Origin: Pseudomonadota bacterium
GTDB lineage: Bacteria; Desulfobacterota; Desulfobulbia; Desulfobulbales; JAGXFP01
DNA: 6,535 nt
Reading direction: 5' to 3'
Assembly: GCA_030673265.1 (NCBI GenBank)
Contig: DAOVJK010000180.1
Location: forward strand, 1-6,535
In this document: positions 1 through 6,038 of the stretch, one piece after another
Numbering within the stretch: position 1 is the stretch's first letter
Layout: each line of letters starts with the position of its first letter
Position numbers and translations under genes: made by a program
The notes under the pieces: generated by a model
The model's input: the letters and a program-made list of their open reading frames with translations, nothing else
Told to the model about the DNA's origin: nothing
Database searches by the model: none

Positions 1-264
1 AGGACTTCGCGGAACAGTGTCGGTCAGTTTATGGCTAAAAAAAAGGGGGTGAGGACGGCCGAACGGGACATCTTCCTGGATAATGTTCGGGATCCGCAAA
101 AAATTATTATCCAGTTACGTAAGCTGGTTGATGTTGCCCGGCGGCAGGGTTTTGCCATAGCAATCGGCCATCCCTACCCCGAGACCCTGCAGGCCCTCCA
201 GGAGTACAAAGGGGAGCTCCTTAGGCGAGTCAAGGTAGTTGGGGTCGGGGCAGTGGTTAAGTGA
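1..264 (+). CDS. Divergent polysaccharide deacetylase family protein, C-terminal part (5' end outside window)
   Basis: The frame is open from the first base, so the ATG at 31 is an internal Met and the gene starts upstream. The visible 87 residues match the C-terminal end of the divergent polysaccharide deacetylase family (DUF610/YibQ type, PF04748). The segment TAERDIFLDN is the usual 'PTAERDVFLDN' block before the last helices, and IAIGHPYPETLQAL is the hallmark 'IGHPHPETL' block. Family knowledge: these proteins have a deacetylase-like NodB barrel, are generally exported, and are linked to envelope or peptidoglycan functions. In many deltaproteobacteria they lie near cell-wall peptidase genes. 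The activity of this copy cannot be judged because the metal-binding part is missing from the window. The gene ends in TGA, about 110 bases before an intrinsic terminator, and looks independent of the downstream operon. Confidence 0.85.
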   Translation, partial: RTSRNSVGQFMAKKKGVRTAERDIFLDNVRDPQKIIIQLRKLVDVARRQGFAIAIGHPYPETLQALQEYKGELLRRVKVVGVGAVVK

Positions 265-329
265 TTTTTACAGGGCCGGATCTTTGTAGCTCTGGGAGGA
301 AATGTAAGTTATATATTAAATACTTTTTA

Positions 330-370
330 AGGATGACAAAAATCCTATTTACGTAATAGTAGGATGATAA
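330..370. repeat. Nested direct and inverted repeats in the 3' spacer
   Basis: AGGATGACAA (330-339) recurs as AGGATGATAA (361-370), a 9/10 direct repeat with a 31-base period. Between them, ATCCTA (342-347) pairs with TAGGAT (360-365), and the overlapping CTATT (345-349) pairs with AATAG (355-359). AGGAT (330-334) can also pair with ATCCT (342-346), so alternative hairpins are possible. The element lies directly upstream of the terminator hairpin. It may be part of a structured 3' UTR or a protein-binding site; no function can be assigned. Confidence 0.5.
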
Positions 371-373
371 TAT

Positions 374-404
374 AAAACACCAACAGGTTTGTGTTGGTGT
401 TTTT
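374..404 (+). terminator. Intrinsic terminator after the deacetylase gene
   Basis: A perfect 12-bp stem (AAAACACCAACA at 374-385 with TGTTGGTGTTTT at 392-403) closes a 6-base loop, GGTTTG. The 3' arm runs into a T tract (400-404), and the A run of the 5' arm makes the element potentially bidirectional. It separates the deacetylase transcript from the ArsR-led operon. Confidence 0.85.
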
Positions 405-409
405 CGGTG

Positions 410-419
410 CCCCCCCCCC
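410..419 (+). repeat. Homopolymeric run of ten C
   Basis: An uninterrupted run of ten C lies between the terminator and the -35 element of the regulator promoter, about 30 bases upstream of TTGACA. Such tracts are prone to slipped-strand length change and to sequencing error. It is outside any coding region, so a length change would alter only spacing. Confidence 0.8.
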
Positions 420-449
420 GAAGAACAGGTGCAAAAGGGCAGAAGTTTT

Positions 450-478
450 TTGACAAACGGTGTGTTTAGTATTAAATT
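450..478 (+). promoter_or_regulatory. Sigma70-type promoter for the ArsR-led operon
   Basis: A perfect -35 hexamer, TTGACA (450-455), is followed 17 bases later by TAAATT (473-478) as the -10; TTAAAT at 472-477 with a 16-base spacer is an alternative. The start of transcription would fall about 20 bases before the regulator ATG. The -35 lies within the small palindrome TTTG-A-CAAA (449-457), which could contribute to autoregulation by the ArsR protein, but that is inference. Confidence 0.6.
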
Positions 479-505
479 AAAAGCTTAAATAGCTGAGGTT
501 GAATA

Positions 506-790
506 ATGCAGGACGAACATGTGAAAGATATTGCTGCTTTGCTGAAGACCATGTCACACCCGATAAGGTTGAAGATTCTTTGTATGCTACAGGAAAAGGA
601 GATGGCAGTTGGTGACATCCGGGAGGAGGTCAAAACCACTAACGCTAATGTTTCCCAACATCTCTCCATTTTACGCAATCAGGGAATTGTCAGTTCCAGA
701 AAAGATGCAAATTTTATTTATAATAAAATTGAGGATGAGCGGATTCTGGAATTGATCGCCAAGATGCGAGAGTTGTTTTGTGAGGTTTAG
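506..790 (+). CDS. ArsR-family winged-helix repressor, SqrR/BigR/YgaV-like dithiol sensor
   Basis: A 94-residue winged-helix DNA-binding protein. Residues 16-28 (MSHPIRLKILCML) form the typical ArsR helix 2, 44-58 (TTNANVSQHLSILRN) the recognition helix, and 60-75 the beta-wing ending in FIYNKI. The helix-3 metal box ELCVCDL of classical ArsR/SmtB members is replaced by MAVGDI, so metal binding there is unlikely. The only cysteines are C26 (helix 2) and C92 (C-terminal helix), 66 residues apart, as in SqrR and BigR, which form an intramolecular sulfur bridge with persulfides. GAGG at 495-498 sits 7 bases before the ATG. As the first gene of the cluster it probably represses its own promoter and the transport genes. 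Family is certain; the sulfur-sensing assignment rests on the cysteine pair. Confidence 0.9.
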   Translation: MQDEHVKDIAALLKTMSHPIRLKILCMLQEKEMAVGDIREEVKTTNANVSQHLSILRNQGIVSSRKDANFIYNKIEDERILELIAKMRELFCEV

Positions 791-894
791 CTCAATGGGC
801 CGAATCTTTCTTCCCATCCTTACTTGTCGGGCTCATAACGCATTTATTCAGTAATTCCCGCATCGATACCATTTCTATTTCTTGATATTTTAAG

Positions 895-909
895 TTTGTA
901 ATTCACAAA
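895..909. promoter_or_regulatory. Near-palindrome upstream of the RND gene, possible operator
   Basis: TTTGTAATTCACAAA is a 15-base interrupted dyad in which TTTGT (895-899) pairs with ACAAA (905-909). It lies in the 141-base gap between regulator and transporter, 11 bases upstream of the transporter ribosome binding site. Wider arms ATATTT (885-890) and AAATAT (907-912) also pair. AT-rich dyads of this size are typical ArsR-family targets, and TTGATA at 882-887 could be a -35 for a second promoter. Binding is an inference. Confidence 0.35.
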
Positions 910-919
910 TATGCTTCCC

Positions 920-924
920 GGGAG
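920..924 (+). promoter_or_regulatory. Ribosome binding site deciding the RND start
   Basis: GGGAG lies 7 bases before ATG 932. The upstream in-frame ATG at 911 has only AT-rich sequence before it and would place this GGGAG inside the gene, so 932 is preferred. Confidence 0.7.
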
Positions 925-931
925 TCTGACA

Positions 932-3541
932 ATGAAAGGTAGGTCTCTAGTTGGTTTTTCAATAAATAATCCAAAAACAGTTACAGCCATTCTGGTTCTT
1001 TGTACCCTGGTGCTCGCCTCTTTGATGGTCAAGGTCAAGGTCGATACCGATCCGGAGAATATGCTGAATGAGCACGAGCCGGTCCGGGTCTTTCATGACC
1101 AGATGAAGCAGGAATTCAGCCTCAACGATTATGTCGTGTTGGGGGTGGTAAACGAGCAAAACCCGGACGGTGTTTTCAATATTGAGACCCTGACCAGGAT
1201 CCATGAGTTGACCGAATTTGTCAGGGATATGCACAATGAGGACGATCCTGAAAAAAGGGTGGTGACCAGGAACCTGATCTCGCCCGGGACGGTCGATGCC
1301 ATCGAGCAGGCCGGTTTGGGCCAGGTCCGCTTTGACTGGTTGATGAAAACCCCGCCGGTCAATAACCAGGAAGTTGTCCGGATCCGGGATCTGGCCATGA
1401 ACAACCCCCTGCTCAAGGGGACGCTGGTCTCGGAAGATATGAAGGCCATGGGGATATATATTCCTGTGTCGCAGAAGGATTTCGCCTCTGAAGTTCGCAA
1501 CCGCCTGCTCGAAAAAATCGAAAAGTACGACAGCAGCAAAGGCGACAAGTTTTATATTACCGGTCTGCCGGTGGCCGAGGACACCTTTGGCGAGGAGATG
1601 TTCGTCCAGATGGCCGTCTCCGCTCCCCTGGCGATGTTGGCGATTTTTCTGCTGATGCTGATTTTTTTCAAGCAGATAAAAATGATAATTTCGCCAATGG
1701 TTGTCGCGATGATGTCGGTGATCTGCACCATGGGTTTGTTGATCGGTACCGGTAACACCCTGCATATCATGAGTTCGATGATTCCGATCTTTCTGATGCC
1801 TATTGCCGTGGTAGACAGTATCCATATCCTTAGTGAATTTTTTGATAGTTACCAGCGCATCGGCGATCGCCGCAAGACCCTCGAACACGTGATGGGCCAC
1901 TTGTTTATGCCGATGCTTTATACCTCGTTGACCTCGGCGGCCGGTTTTGCCTCATTGGCCTTGACGCCGATCCCGCCGGTTCAGGCCTTCGGTATTTTTG
2001 TCGCGACCGGAATAATGCTGGCCTGGTTGTTTACAATTATTTTCATCCCGGCCTATATCATGATGCTTAAAGAAGAGAGCCTGGCCGGTTTTGGGGTCGC
2101 CAAGACGTCATCCGGCACCATGGATCACAAGTTGAGCAAACACCTGAAATGGCTTGGCGAGATAACTTACCGCAAGGCCAAGATCATTCTGGTCCTGACT
2201 CTTGCCGCTATAATTGTCGCCGGCTATGGCATCAGCCAGATCAGGGTTAATGACAACCCGGTTAAGTGGTTTCACAAAAAACATTCGATTCGGGTTGCTG
2301 ATCGGGTTTTGAATAATCATTTCGGCGGCACCTACGAATCCTATCTGGTTCTCGAAAGCGGCGTTGCAGAACTCGATGTCGCCGGGACTGCCGACTGGCT
2401 CGAAAATGAACTGCAGAGCATGGCTGTTGAAGCGCCGGGTCGGCAGGTGGTTGTTAAGGCTACCGAGCTGTTGCAGAAAGAAAAAGGGGCTACCTCTGTT
2501 GATGGACTCCTTGGCAATCTGCTCGCAGCTTGGGAGCAGGAGATGGATGCGGCTGCGGATGCTGATTATGACAGCTGGGGCGATGTGGTCGATCTGCTTG
2601 ACAAGGCCCGGAGTCGGACCAGTATCTTCAAAGATCCGGCGGTACTTGAGTACGTCGCCGATCTGCAAAAGTTTCTGGTCGACAGTGGTAAGGTCGGCAA
2701 ATCAAATTCAATTGCCGATGTGGTCCAGAAGGTCCACCAGGAACTTTATGCGGGACAGCAGGAGTACTATCGGATCCCCGATAGTACCGGGGCCGTGGCC
2801 GAATGTTTGATCTCTTTTCAAAACAGTCATAAACCCGATGATCTTTGGCATTTCGTTACCCCTGATTATCGGAAGGCCAATATCTGGATCCAGCTCCGCA
2901 ATGGCGATAATCAGGACATGCAGGCGGTGCTTGATGCGGTTGAAGGCTTTATGTCAAGCAACCCACCGCCCCTGGCCATCACCCATCAATGGGCCGGCCT
3001 CACTTATCTGAACGTGGTCTGGCAGGATAAGATGGTTTTTGGCATGCGTGATGCCTTTTTGAGTAGCTTTGTGATCGTCTTCTTAATGATGGCCGTGCTG
3101 TTCCGGTCGGTTAGCTGGGGGCTGTTAGCAATGGTGCCCCTGTCGGTGACCATCGCCTTCATCTACGGGGTGATTGGTTTTGTCGGTAAGGACTATGATA
3201 TGCCGGTGGCGGTCCTTTCTTCTTTGACTCTGGGCTTGGCGGTTGATTTTGCCATTCATTTTCTCGAACGGAGCCGCTCGACATATAAAAAGACCGGCTC
3301 CTGGCAGGCGGCTGTTGGTGAAATGTTCGAAGAGCCGGCCCGGGCCATCACCAGGAATGTTATCGTTGTCGCGATCGGTTTCACCCCACTGCTGGCTGCG
3401 CCTTTGGTCCCCTATCAAACGGTGGGCATCTTTCTGGCCAGTATCATGGCGATTTCCGGGTTCGCCACCATGTTTATTTTACCAAGTCTTCTGGCTGTCC
3501 TTGAGCCATGGTTTTTCAAGAAGATTAAACGGCAGGTCTAA
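932..3541 (+). CDS. MMPL/HAE3-type RND superfamily transporter
   Basis: An 869-residue inner-membrane protein with the duplicated RND layout. TM1 is at about 15-33, a periplasmic domain at 34-225, TM2-TM6 at about 228-379, TM7 at 417-435, a second periplasmic domain at 436-705 and TM8-TM12 at about 708-857. Both halves keep the TM4/TM10 acidic proton-relay position: D295 in VVDSIHIL and D772 in GLAVDFAIHF. The protein is shorter than HAE1 pumps of the AcrB type (about 1,050) and fits the HAE3/MMPL group, which includes the hopanoid transporter HpnN and lipid-exporting MmpL proteins. The family uses the proton gradient to move lipids or other hydrophobic molecules out of the inner membrane. 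No membrane-fusion or TolC gene is adjacent; instead a LolA-like carrier gene starts 12 bases after the stop, its AAAGGAG site touching the stop codon. The substrate is unknown. Confidence 0.92.
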   Translation: MKGRSLVGFSINNPKTVTAILVLCTLVLASLMVKVKVDTDPENMLNEHEPVRVFHDQMKQEFSLNDYVVLGVVNEQNPDGVFNIETLTRIHELTEFVRDMHNEDDPEKRVVTRNLISPGTVDAIEQAGLGQVRFDWLMKTPPVNNQEVVRIRDLAMNNPLLKGTLVSEDMKAMGIYIPVSQKDFASEVRNRLLEKIEKYDSSKGDKFYITGLPVAEDTFGEEMFVQMAVSAPLAMLAIFLLMLIFFKQIKMIISPMVVAMMSVICTMGLLIGTGNTLHIMSSMIPIFLMPIAVVDSIHILSEFFDSYQRIGDRRKTLEHVMGHLFMPMLYTSLTSAAGFASLALTPIPPVQAFGIFVATGIMLAWLFTIIFIPAYIMMLKEESLAGFGVAKTSSGTMDHKLSKHLKWLGEITYRKAKIILVLTLAAIIVAGYGISQIRVNDNPVKWFHKKHSIRVADRVLNNHFGGTYESYLVLESGVAELDVAGTADWLENELQSMAVEAPGRQVVVKATELLQKEKGATSVDGLLGNLLAAWEQEMDAAADADYDSWGDVVDLLDKARSRTSIFKDPAVLEYVADLQKFLVDSGKVGKSNSIADVVQKVHQELYAGQQEYYRIPDSTGAVAECLISFQNSHKPDDLWHFVTPDYRKANIWIQLRNGDNQDMQAVLDAVEGFMSSNPPPLAITHQWAGLTYLNVVWQDKMVFGMRDAFLSSFVIVFLMMAVLFRSVSWGLLAMVPLSVTIAFIYGVIGFVGKDYDMPVAVLSSLTLGLAVDFAIHFLERSRSTYKKTGSWQAAVGEMFEEPARAITRNVIVVAIGFTPLLAAPLVPYQTVGIFLASIMAISGFATMFILPSLLAVLEPWFFKKIKRQV

Positions 3542-3553
3542 AAGGAGTTTGTC

Positions 3554-4351
3554 ATGAAAAACTTTATTCCTTCAGTTATCGGCTTAACGGTTCTGTTGTG
3601 GGTGGCAATCGGCGGGGCTGTTGAGGCCGCGCCTGCGGTTGACGAGATAATCAACCGGGCCAATCTGGCGGCTTATTACGGCGGCGATGATGGTCGCGCC
3701 GATGTGGTGATGACTATTACCGACAGTCAGAAGCGGACCAGGACCAAGGAGTTTGTCATTTTACGCAAAGACCTTAAGGATGGCGGCGAGCAGAATTTTT
3801 ATGTCTATTTCAAGAAACCAAGCGATGTCCGCAAGATGGTTTTCATGGTCCATAAACATATAGACAGGGATGATGATCGCTGGATGTATCTGGCCAAACT
3901 TGATCTGGTCAAGCGGATCGCCGGTTCCGACAAGCGGACCAGCTTTGTCGGCTCCAACTTCTTTTATGAAGATGTTTCCGGTCGCGGGGTTGAGGAGGAT
4001 CTCCACGAATTGGTGGAAGAGACCGCCAAGGAGTATGTCCTGAAGAATACCCCGAAAAATCCGGACGAGGTTGAGTTTGCCTCATATACGGTCTGGATCG
4101 ACAAGCAGACTTTCCTGCCGGTCAAGGCTGTGTATTTTGATCGGGAAGGGCGTAAATACCGGATAGTTGAGGCCCTTGAGACTAAAATGATCCAGGGCTT
4201 CCCCACCGTGGTTAAATCAAGGGTCCAGGATCTTTTGAGCGGCGGAGAAACAGTCAGCGATTTTAATAATGTTAAATACAATCTCGGGCTCAAGGAAAAG
4301 ATCTTTACGGAACGCTACCTGCGTAGACCGCCCAAGGAAGTCAGGAAGTAG
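3554..4351 (+). CDS. Periplasmic LolA-like protein (outer membrane lipoprotein-sorting protein family)
   Basis: A 265-residue exported protein. The signal peptide has K2, a hydrophobic core at about 8-20 and likely cleavage near A25/A26 (VEA-APA). There is no lipobox and no cysteine, so it should be a soluble periplasmic protein. The mature part carries hallmark blocks of the LolA_like family (PF17131): DDRWMYLAKLDLVKRIAGSDK (about 107-127) and SFVGSNFFYED (130-140), followed by a sheet-rich C-terminal half with YTVWIDKQTFLPVKAVYFD. LolA-type folds are half-open beta-barrels that shield acyl chains. Genes of this family are often found beside MMPL/RND transporters, and the 12-base spacing after the RND gene implies co-translation. 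I infer that it accepts a hydrophobic substrate from the pump and carries it towards the outer membrane. It is unlikely to be the housekeeping LolA. AAAGGAG at 3541-3547 supports the ATG. Confidence 0.9.
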   Translation: MKNFIPSVIGLTVLLWVAIGGAVEAAPAVDEIINRANLAAYYGGDDGRADVVMTITDSQKRTRTKEFVILRKDLKDGGEQNFYVYFKKPSDVRKMVFMVHKHIDRDDDRWMYLAKLDLVKRIAGSDKRTSFVGSNFFYEDVSGRGVEEDLHELVEETAKEYVLKNTPKNPDEVEFASYTVWIDKQTFLPVKAVYFDREGRKYRIVEALETKMIQGFPTVVKSRVQDLLSGGETVSDFNNVKYNLGLKEKIFTERYLRRPPKEVRK

Positions 4352-4355
4352 AGAG
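4351..4355 (+). promoter_or_regulatory. Ribosome binding site deciding the barrel-gene start
   Basis: GAGAG, overlapping the last base of the preceding stop codon, is 8 bases before ATG 4364. The in-frame TTG at 4358 would be only 2 bases away, too close, so the ATG is preferred. Confidence 0.55.
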
Positions 4356-4363
4356 CGTTGATC

Positions 4364-5671
4364 ATGACGGTTATTTCAGCAAATAATAAAAAACCCCGGT
4401 TCTTGCCGGTACTGCTGATCGGCCTGCTGCTGTTGGCGCCGGCCATCGTTAATGGCGGTGGTCTGGAGGATTTCCAGACCGGGCTCAGTGATAACTACCG
4501 GACCGAGTTTAACGGTTTTGTTGAGGCGCGCGGCGGCTCAAGGCTGCAAACCGACCCTAATCAGAACGATGCGTCTATCGGCGAACTGCGAATGCAGCTT
4601 GATCTCAGCAGTGATTTCGATTGGGCAATTCTGAAATTCAAGGGCGATTTGCTCGGCGATCTGGTCACCGAAGAGGCCGAGGCTGATCTCCGGGAGTTCA
4701 ATCTGGCTTTTTCGCCTCTGGAGATGATGGATGTCAAGCTGGGGCGGCAGGTGCTGACCTGGGGCACCGGTGATCTGCTGTTCATTAACGATTTGTTCCC
4801 CAAGGACTGGGAATCTTTTTTTATCGGTCGTGATGACGAATATCTGAAGGCGCCATCCGATGCCCTGAAGACCAGTTTTTTTCTGGACGCCTTCGACCTT
4901 GATCTGGTCTACGTGCCGCTATTTAACGGATCGGTTTATATCGACGGTTCCCGAATCTCGTATTGGAGCGGCATGCAAGGCGGGGTCGTCGGTGAGAATT
5001 TCATCTTTGTCGATGACGAGAGAAACCGGGTTTTCAGGGATGATGAAGTTCATCTCCGGCTCGCTAAAAATGTCAGCGGTCTTGAGCTGGGAGTGTACGC
5101 TTATCATGGCTTCTGGAAGACCCCTGAAGGCGTGTTGATGGCGGGCCCGAAACTTTTTTACCCCGGCATGGCGGTCGGCGGGGCGAGTCTGCGGACCACC
5201 ATGCTGGGTGGGATCACCAATCTGGAAATTGGTTATTACGATTCCCTTGATGATCGGGAGGGCACTGACCCGCTGGTTCGTAACAGCGAGCTTCGTCTGC
5301 TGACCGGGTTTGAACGTGAATTGGCCCGGGATTTGACCGGTGGTTTTCAGTACTATCTGGAATATATGCAGGATTATGACGAATACGAACAGACTGCGAA
5401 TCCAGCCTCCATGAAGGACGAATTTCGCCATCTGCTGACGGTTCGTCTGACCAAACTGCTGATGAATCAAAACCTGAGATTATCTCTTTTTGCTTATTAC
5501 TCTCCGTCGGATGAAGATGGTTATCTGCGTCCCAAGTTTAATTACAAGGTCAATGACCAACTGGCGATTGATGGCGGACTTAACTGGTTCTTCGGTGCGG
5601 AGGAGCATACCTTCTTCGGCCAGTTTGAGGATGCGTCCAATATCTACGCGGGTATCCGCTGGAATTTTTAA
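4364..5671 (+). CDS. Outer-membrane beta-barrel protein (DUF1302-like / porin-like)
   Basis: A 435-residue exported protein. The N-terminus has K9, K10, R12, a strongly hydrophobic core at about 13-28 and probable signal cleavage around G31. The mature chain alternates short polar and aromatic stretches typical of amphipathic strands, has no cysteine, and ends in GIRWNF with a C-terminal Phe, the outer-membrane assembly signal. A distinctive block at 127-149 (GRQVLTWGTGDLLFINDLFPKDW), followed by the segment IGRDDEYLKAPSDALK, resembles large-barrel families such as DUF1302 or alginate-export-like porins. The exact family is uncertain. The gene begins 12 bases after the LolA-like stop, so the two are almost certainly co-translated. 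The inferred role is the outer-membrane endpoint of the RND/LolA-like pathway, either as channel or as receiver of a hydrophobic substrate. Confidence 0.85.
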   Translation: MTVISANNKKPRFLPVLLIGLLLLAPAIVNGGGLEDFQTGLSDNYRTEFNGFVEARGGSRLQTDPNQNDASIGELRMQLDLSSDFDWAILKFKGDLLGDLVTEEAEADLREFNLAFSPLEMMDVKLGRQVLTWGTGDLLFINDLFPKDWESFFIGRDDEYLKAPSDALKTSFFLDAFDLDLVYVPLFNGSVYIDGSRISYWSGMQGGVVGENFIFVDDERNRVFRDDEVHLRLAKNVSGLELGVYAYHGFWKTPEGVLMAGPKLFYPGMAVGGASLRTTMLGGITNLEIGYYDSLDDREGTDPLVRNSELRLLTGFERELARDLTGGFQYYLEYMQDYDEYEQTANPASMKDEFRHLLTVRLTKLLMNQNLRLSLFAYYSPSDEDGYLRPKFNYKVNDQLAIDGGLNWFFGAEEHTFFGQFEDASNIYAGIRWNF

Positions 5672-5724
5672 TTTTTATTTTGGTTGGTTAATATTTAAGT
5701 CTCTTTTTTGAGAGGCATTGTTAC

Positions 5725-5731
5725 AGGGAGG
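5725..5731 (+). promoter_or_regulatory. Strong ribosome binding site of the DUF2892 gene
   Basis: AGGGAGG lies 7 bases before ATG 5739. This near-perfect site rules against the in-frame TTG at 5718, which would put the site inside the gene. Confidence 0.8.
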
Positions 5732-5738
5732 TTTTTTA

Positions 5739-5936
5739 ATGAAAATGACTGTTAACGACTGGATTCATGCCATTGCCGGTTTTTTTATCATGGTCAGTCT
5801 GGCTCTCGGGGTTTGGGTACATCCGTACTGGCTGTTCGTCACGGCTTTTGTGGGAGCCAACTTATTTCAGTTCGGGTTCTCCAAATTCTGTCCGCTGGGA
5901 ATCATCCTCAAGAAGCTGGGAGTGGCGGAAAAATAG
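5739..5936 (+). CDS. DUF2892 (YgaP-like transmembrane domain) small membrane protein
   Basis: A 65-residue protein with two predicted membrane helices (about 10-27 and 30-47) joined by a short turn, VHPYW. It shows the DUF2892 pattern: an N-terminal NDW.H...GFF, then GANLFQFGFSKFCPLGIILKKLG, including the conserved Cys-Pro (C51-P52). In E. coli YgaP the same membrane domain is fused to a rhodanese (sulfurtransferase) domain and is controlled by the ArsR-family protein YgaV; here the domain stands alone. The molecular role of free DUF2892 proteins is not established. The gene starts 67 bases after the barrel gene in the same direction, and no terminator is visible between them, so it is probably the last gene of the operon. 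With a YgaV-like regulator at the other end, a link to sulfane-sulfur stress is plausible. Confidence 0.88.
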   Translation: MKMTVNDWIHAIAGFFIMVSLALGVWVHPYWLFVTAFVGANLFQFGFSKFCPLGIILKKLGVAEK

Positions 5937-5954
5937 CCGGTGGGCTCATGTTTG

Positions 5955-5983
5955 TTGACAAGTTCTGTGAAGGTGGCTAAAAA
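5955..5983 (+). promoter_or_regulatory. Candidate promoter for the last gene
   Basis: A perfect TTGACA (5955-5960) is followed after 17 bases by TAAAAA (5978-5983), 4/6 to the -10 consensus. Transcription would start around 5990, just downstream of the ATG at 5985. A transcript from here would therefore be translated from a later start such as 6039, bypassing the in-frame TAG at 6012. Confidence 0.45.
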
Positions 5984-5984
5984 T

Positions 5985-6038
5985 ATGGGTAATAGAGCAA
6001 TGGCTCGGGGCTAGAGCTGGTTTCTGCTGGTTATCTGT
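5985..6038 (+). other. Upstream in-frame extension of the last gene, interrupted by TAG at 6012-6014
   Basis: In frame with the CDS at 6039, ATG 5985 reads MGNRAMARG, then TAG, then SWFLLVIC, and runs directly into MILTGYGAW. GAAGG (5969-5973) is a possible ribosome binding site 11 bases before this ATG. The residues around the TAG look like a normal positively charged N-terminus followed by a membrane anchor, SWFLLVICMILTGYGAW, of which the ATG at 6039 would keep only half. This suggests an ancestral start at 5985 and a nonsense change, for instance TGG to TAG. A sequencing error or readthrough are alternatives. TAG is used as a normal stop by three other genes here. Confidence 0.5.

Noticed and set aside
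294..307. GGGAGG followed by ATG-TAA, a start-stop minigene
   Set aside because: Purine-rich boxes before an ATG occur by chance in such spacers, and nothing else supports translation here.
506..790. Arsenic-resistance operon regulator
   Set aside because: The metal-binding ELCVCDL motif is absent and there are no arsB, acr3, arsC or arsA genes nearby; the cysteine pair fits sulfur sensing better.
796..835. Imperfect hairpin TGGGCCGA / TCGGGCTCA after the regulator gene, considered as a terminator
   Set aside because: The stem has a bulge and a mismatch, the loop is over 20 bases, and no T tract follows, so it is not a credible intrinsic terminator between regulator and transporter.
959..1900. 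Long open frame on the minus strand (313 codons) inside the RND gene
   Set aside because: The translation is rich in His, Asp, Gln and Arg with no domain character, the usual antisense shadow of a GC-biased membrane-protein gene. The + strand frame is a clear RND transporter.
2364..2810. Overlapping + strand frame of 148 codons within the RND gene
   Set aside because: Its Arg/Ser/Trp-rich composition is that of an out-of-frame reading of the second periplasmic domain; it has no ribosome binding site and no recognisable fold.
4919..5470. Minus-strand frame of 183 codons opposite the barrel gene
   Set aside because: It is a shadow of the barrel gene, with no start signals or motifs; the + strand frame has a signal peptide and a C-terminal barrel signal.
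5701..5714. Small hairpin CTCT-TTTTTG-AGAG between the barrel and DUF2892 genes
   Set aside because: Only four pairs and no T tract downstream, so it is too weak to separate the DUF2892 gene from the operon.
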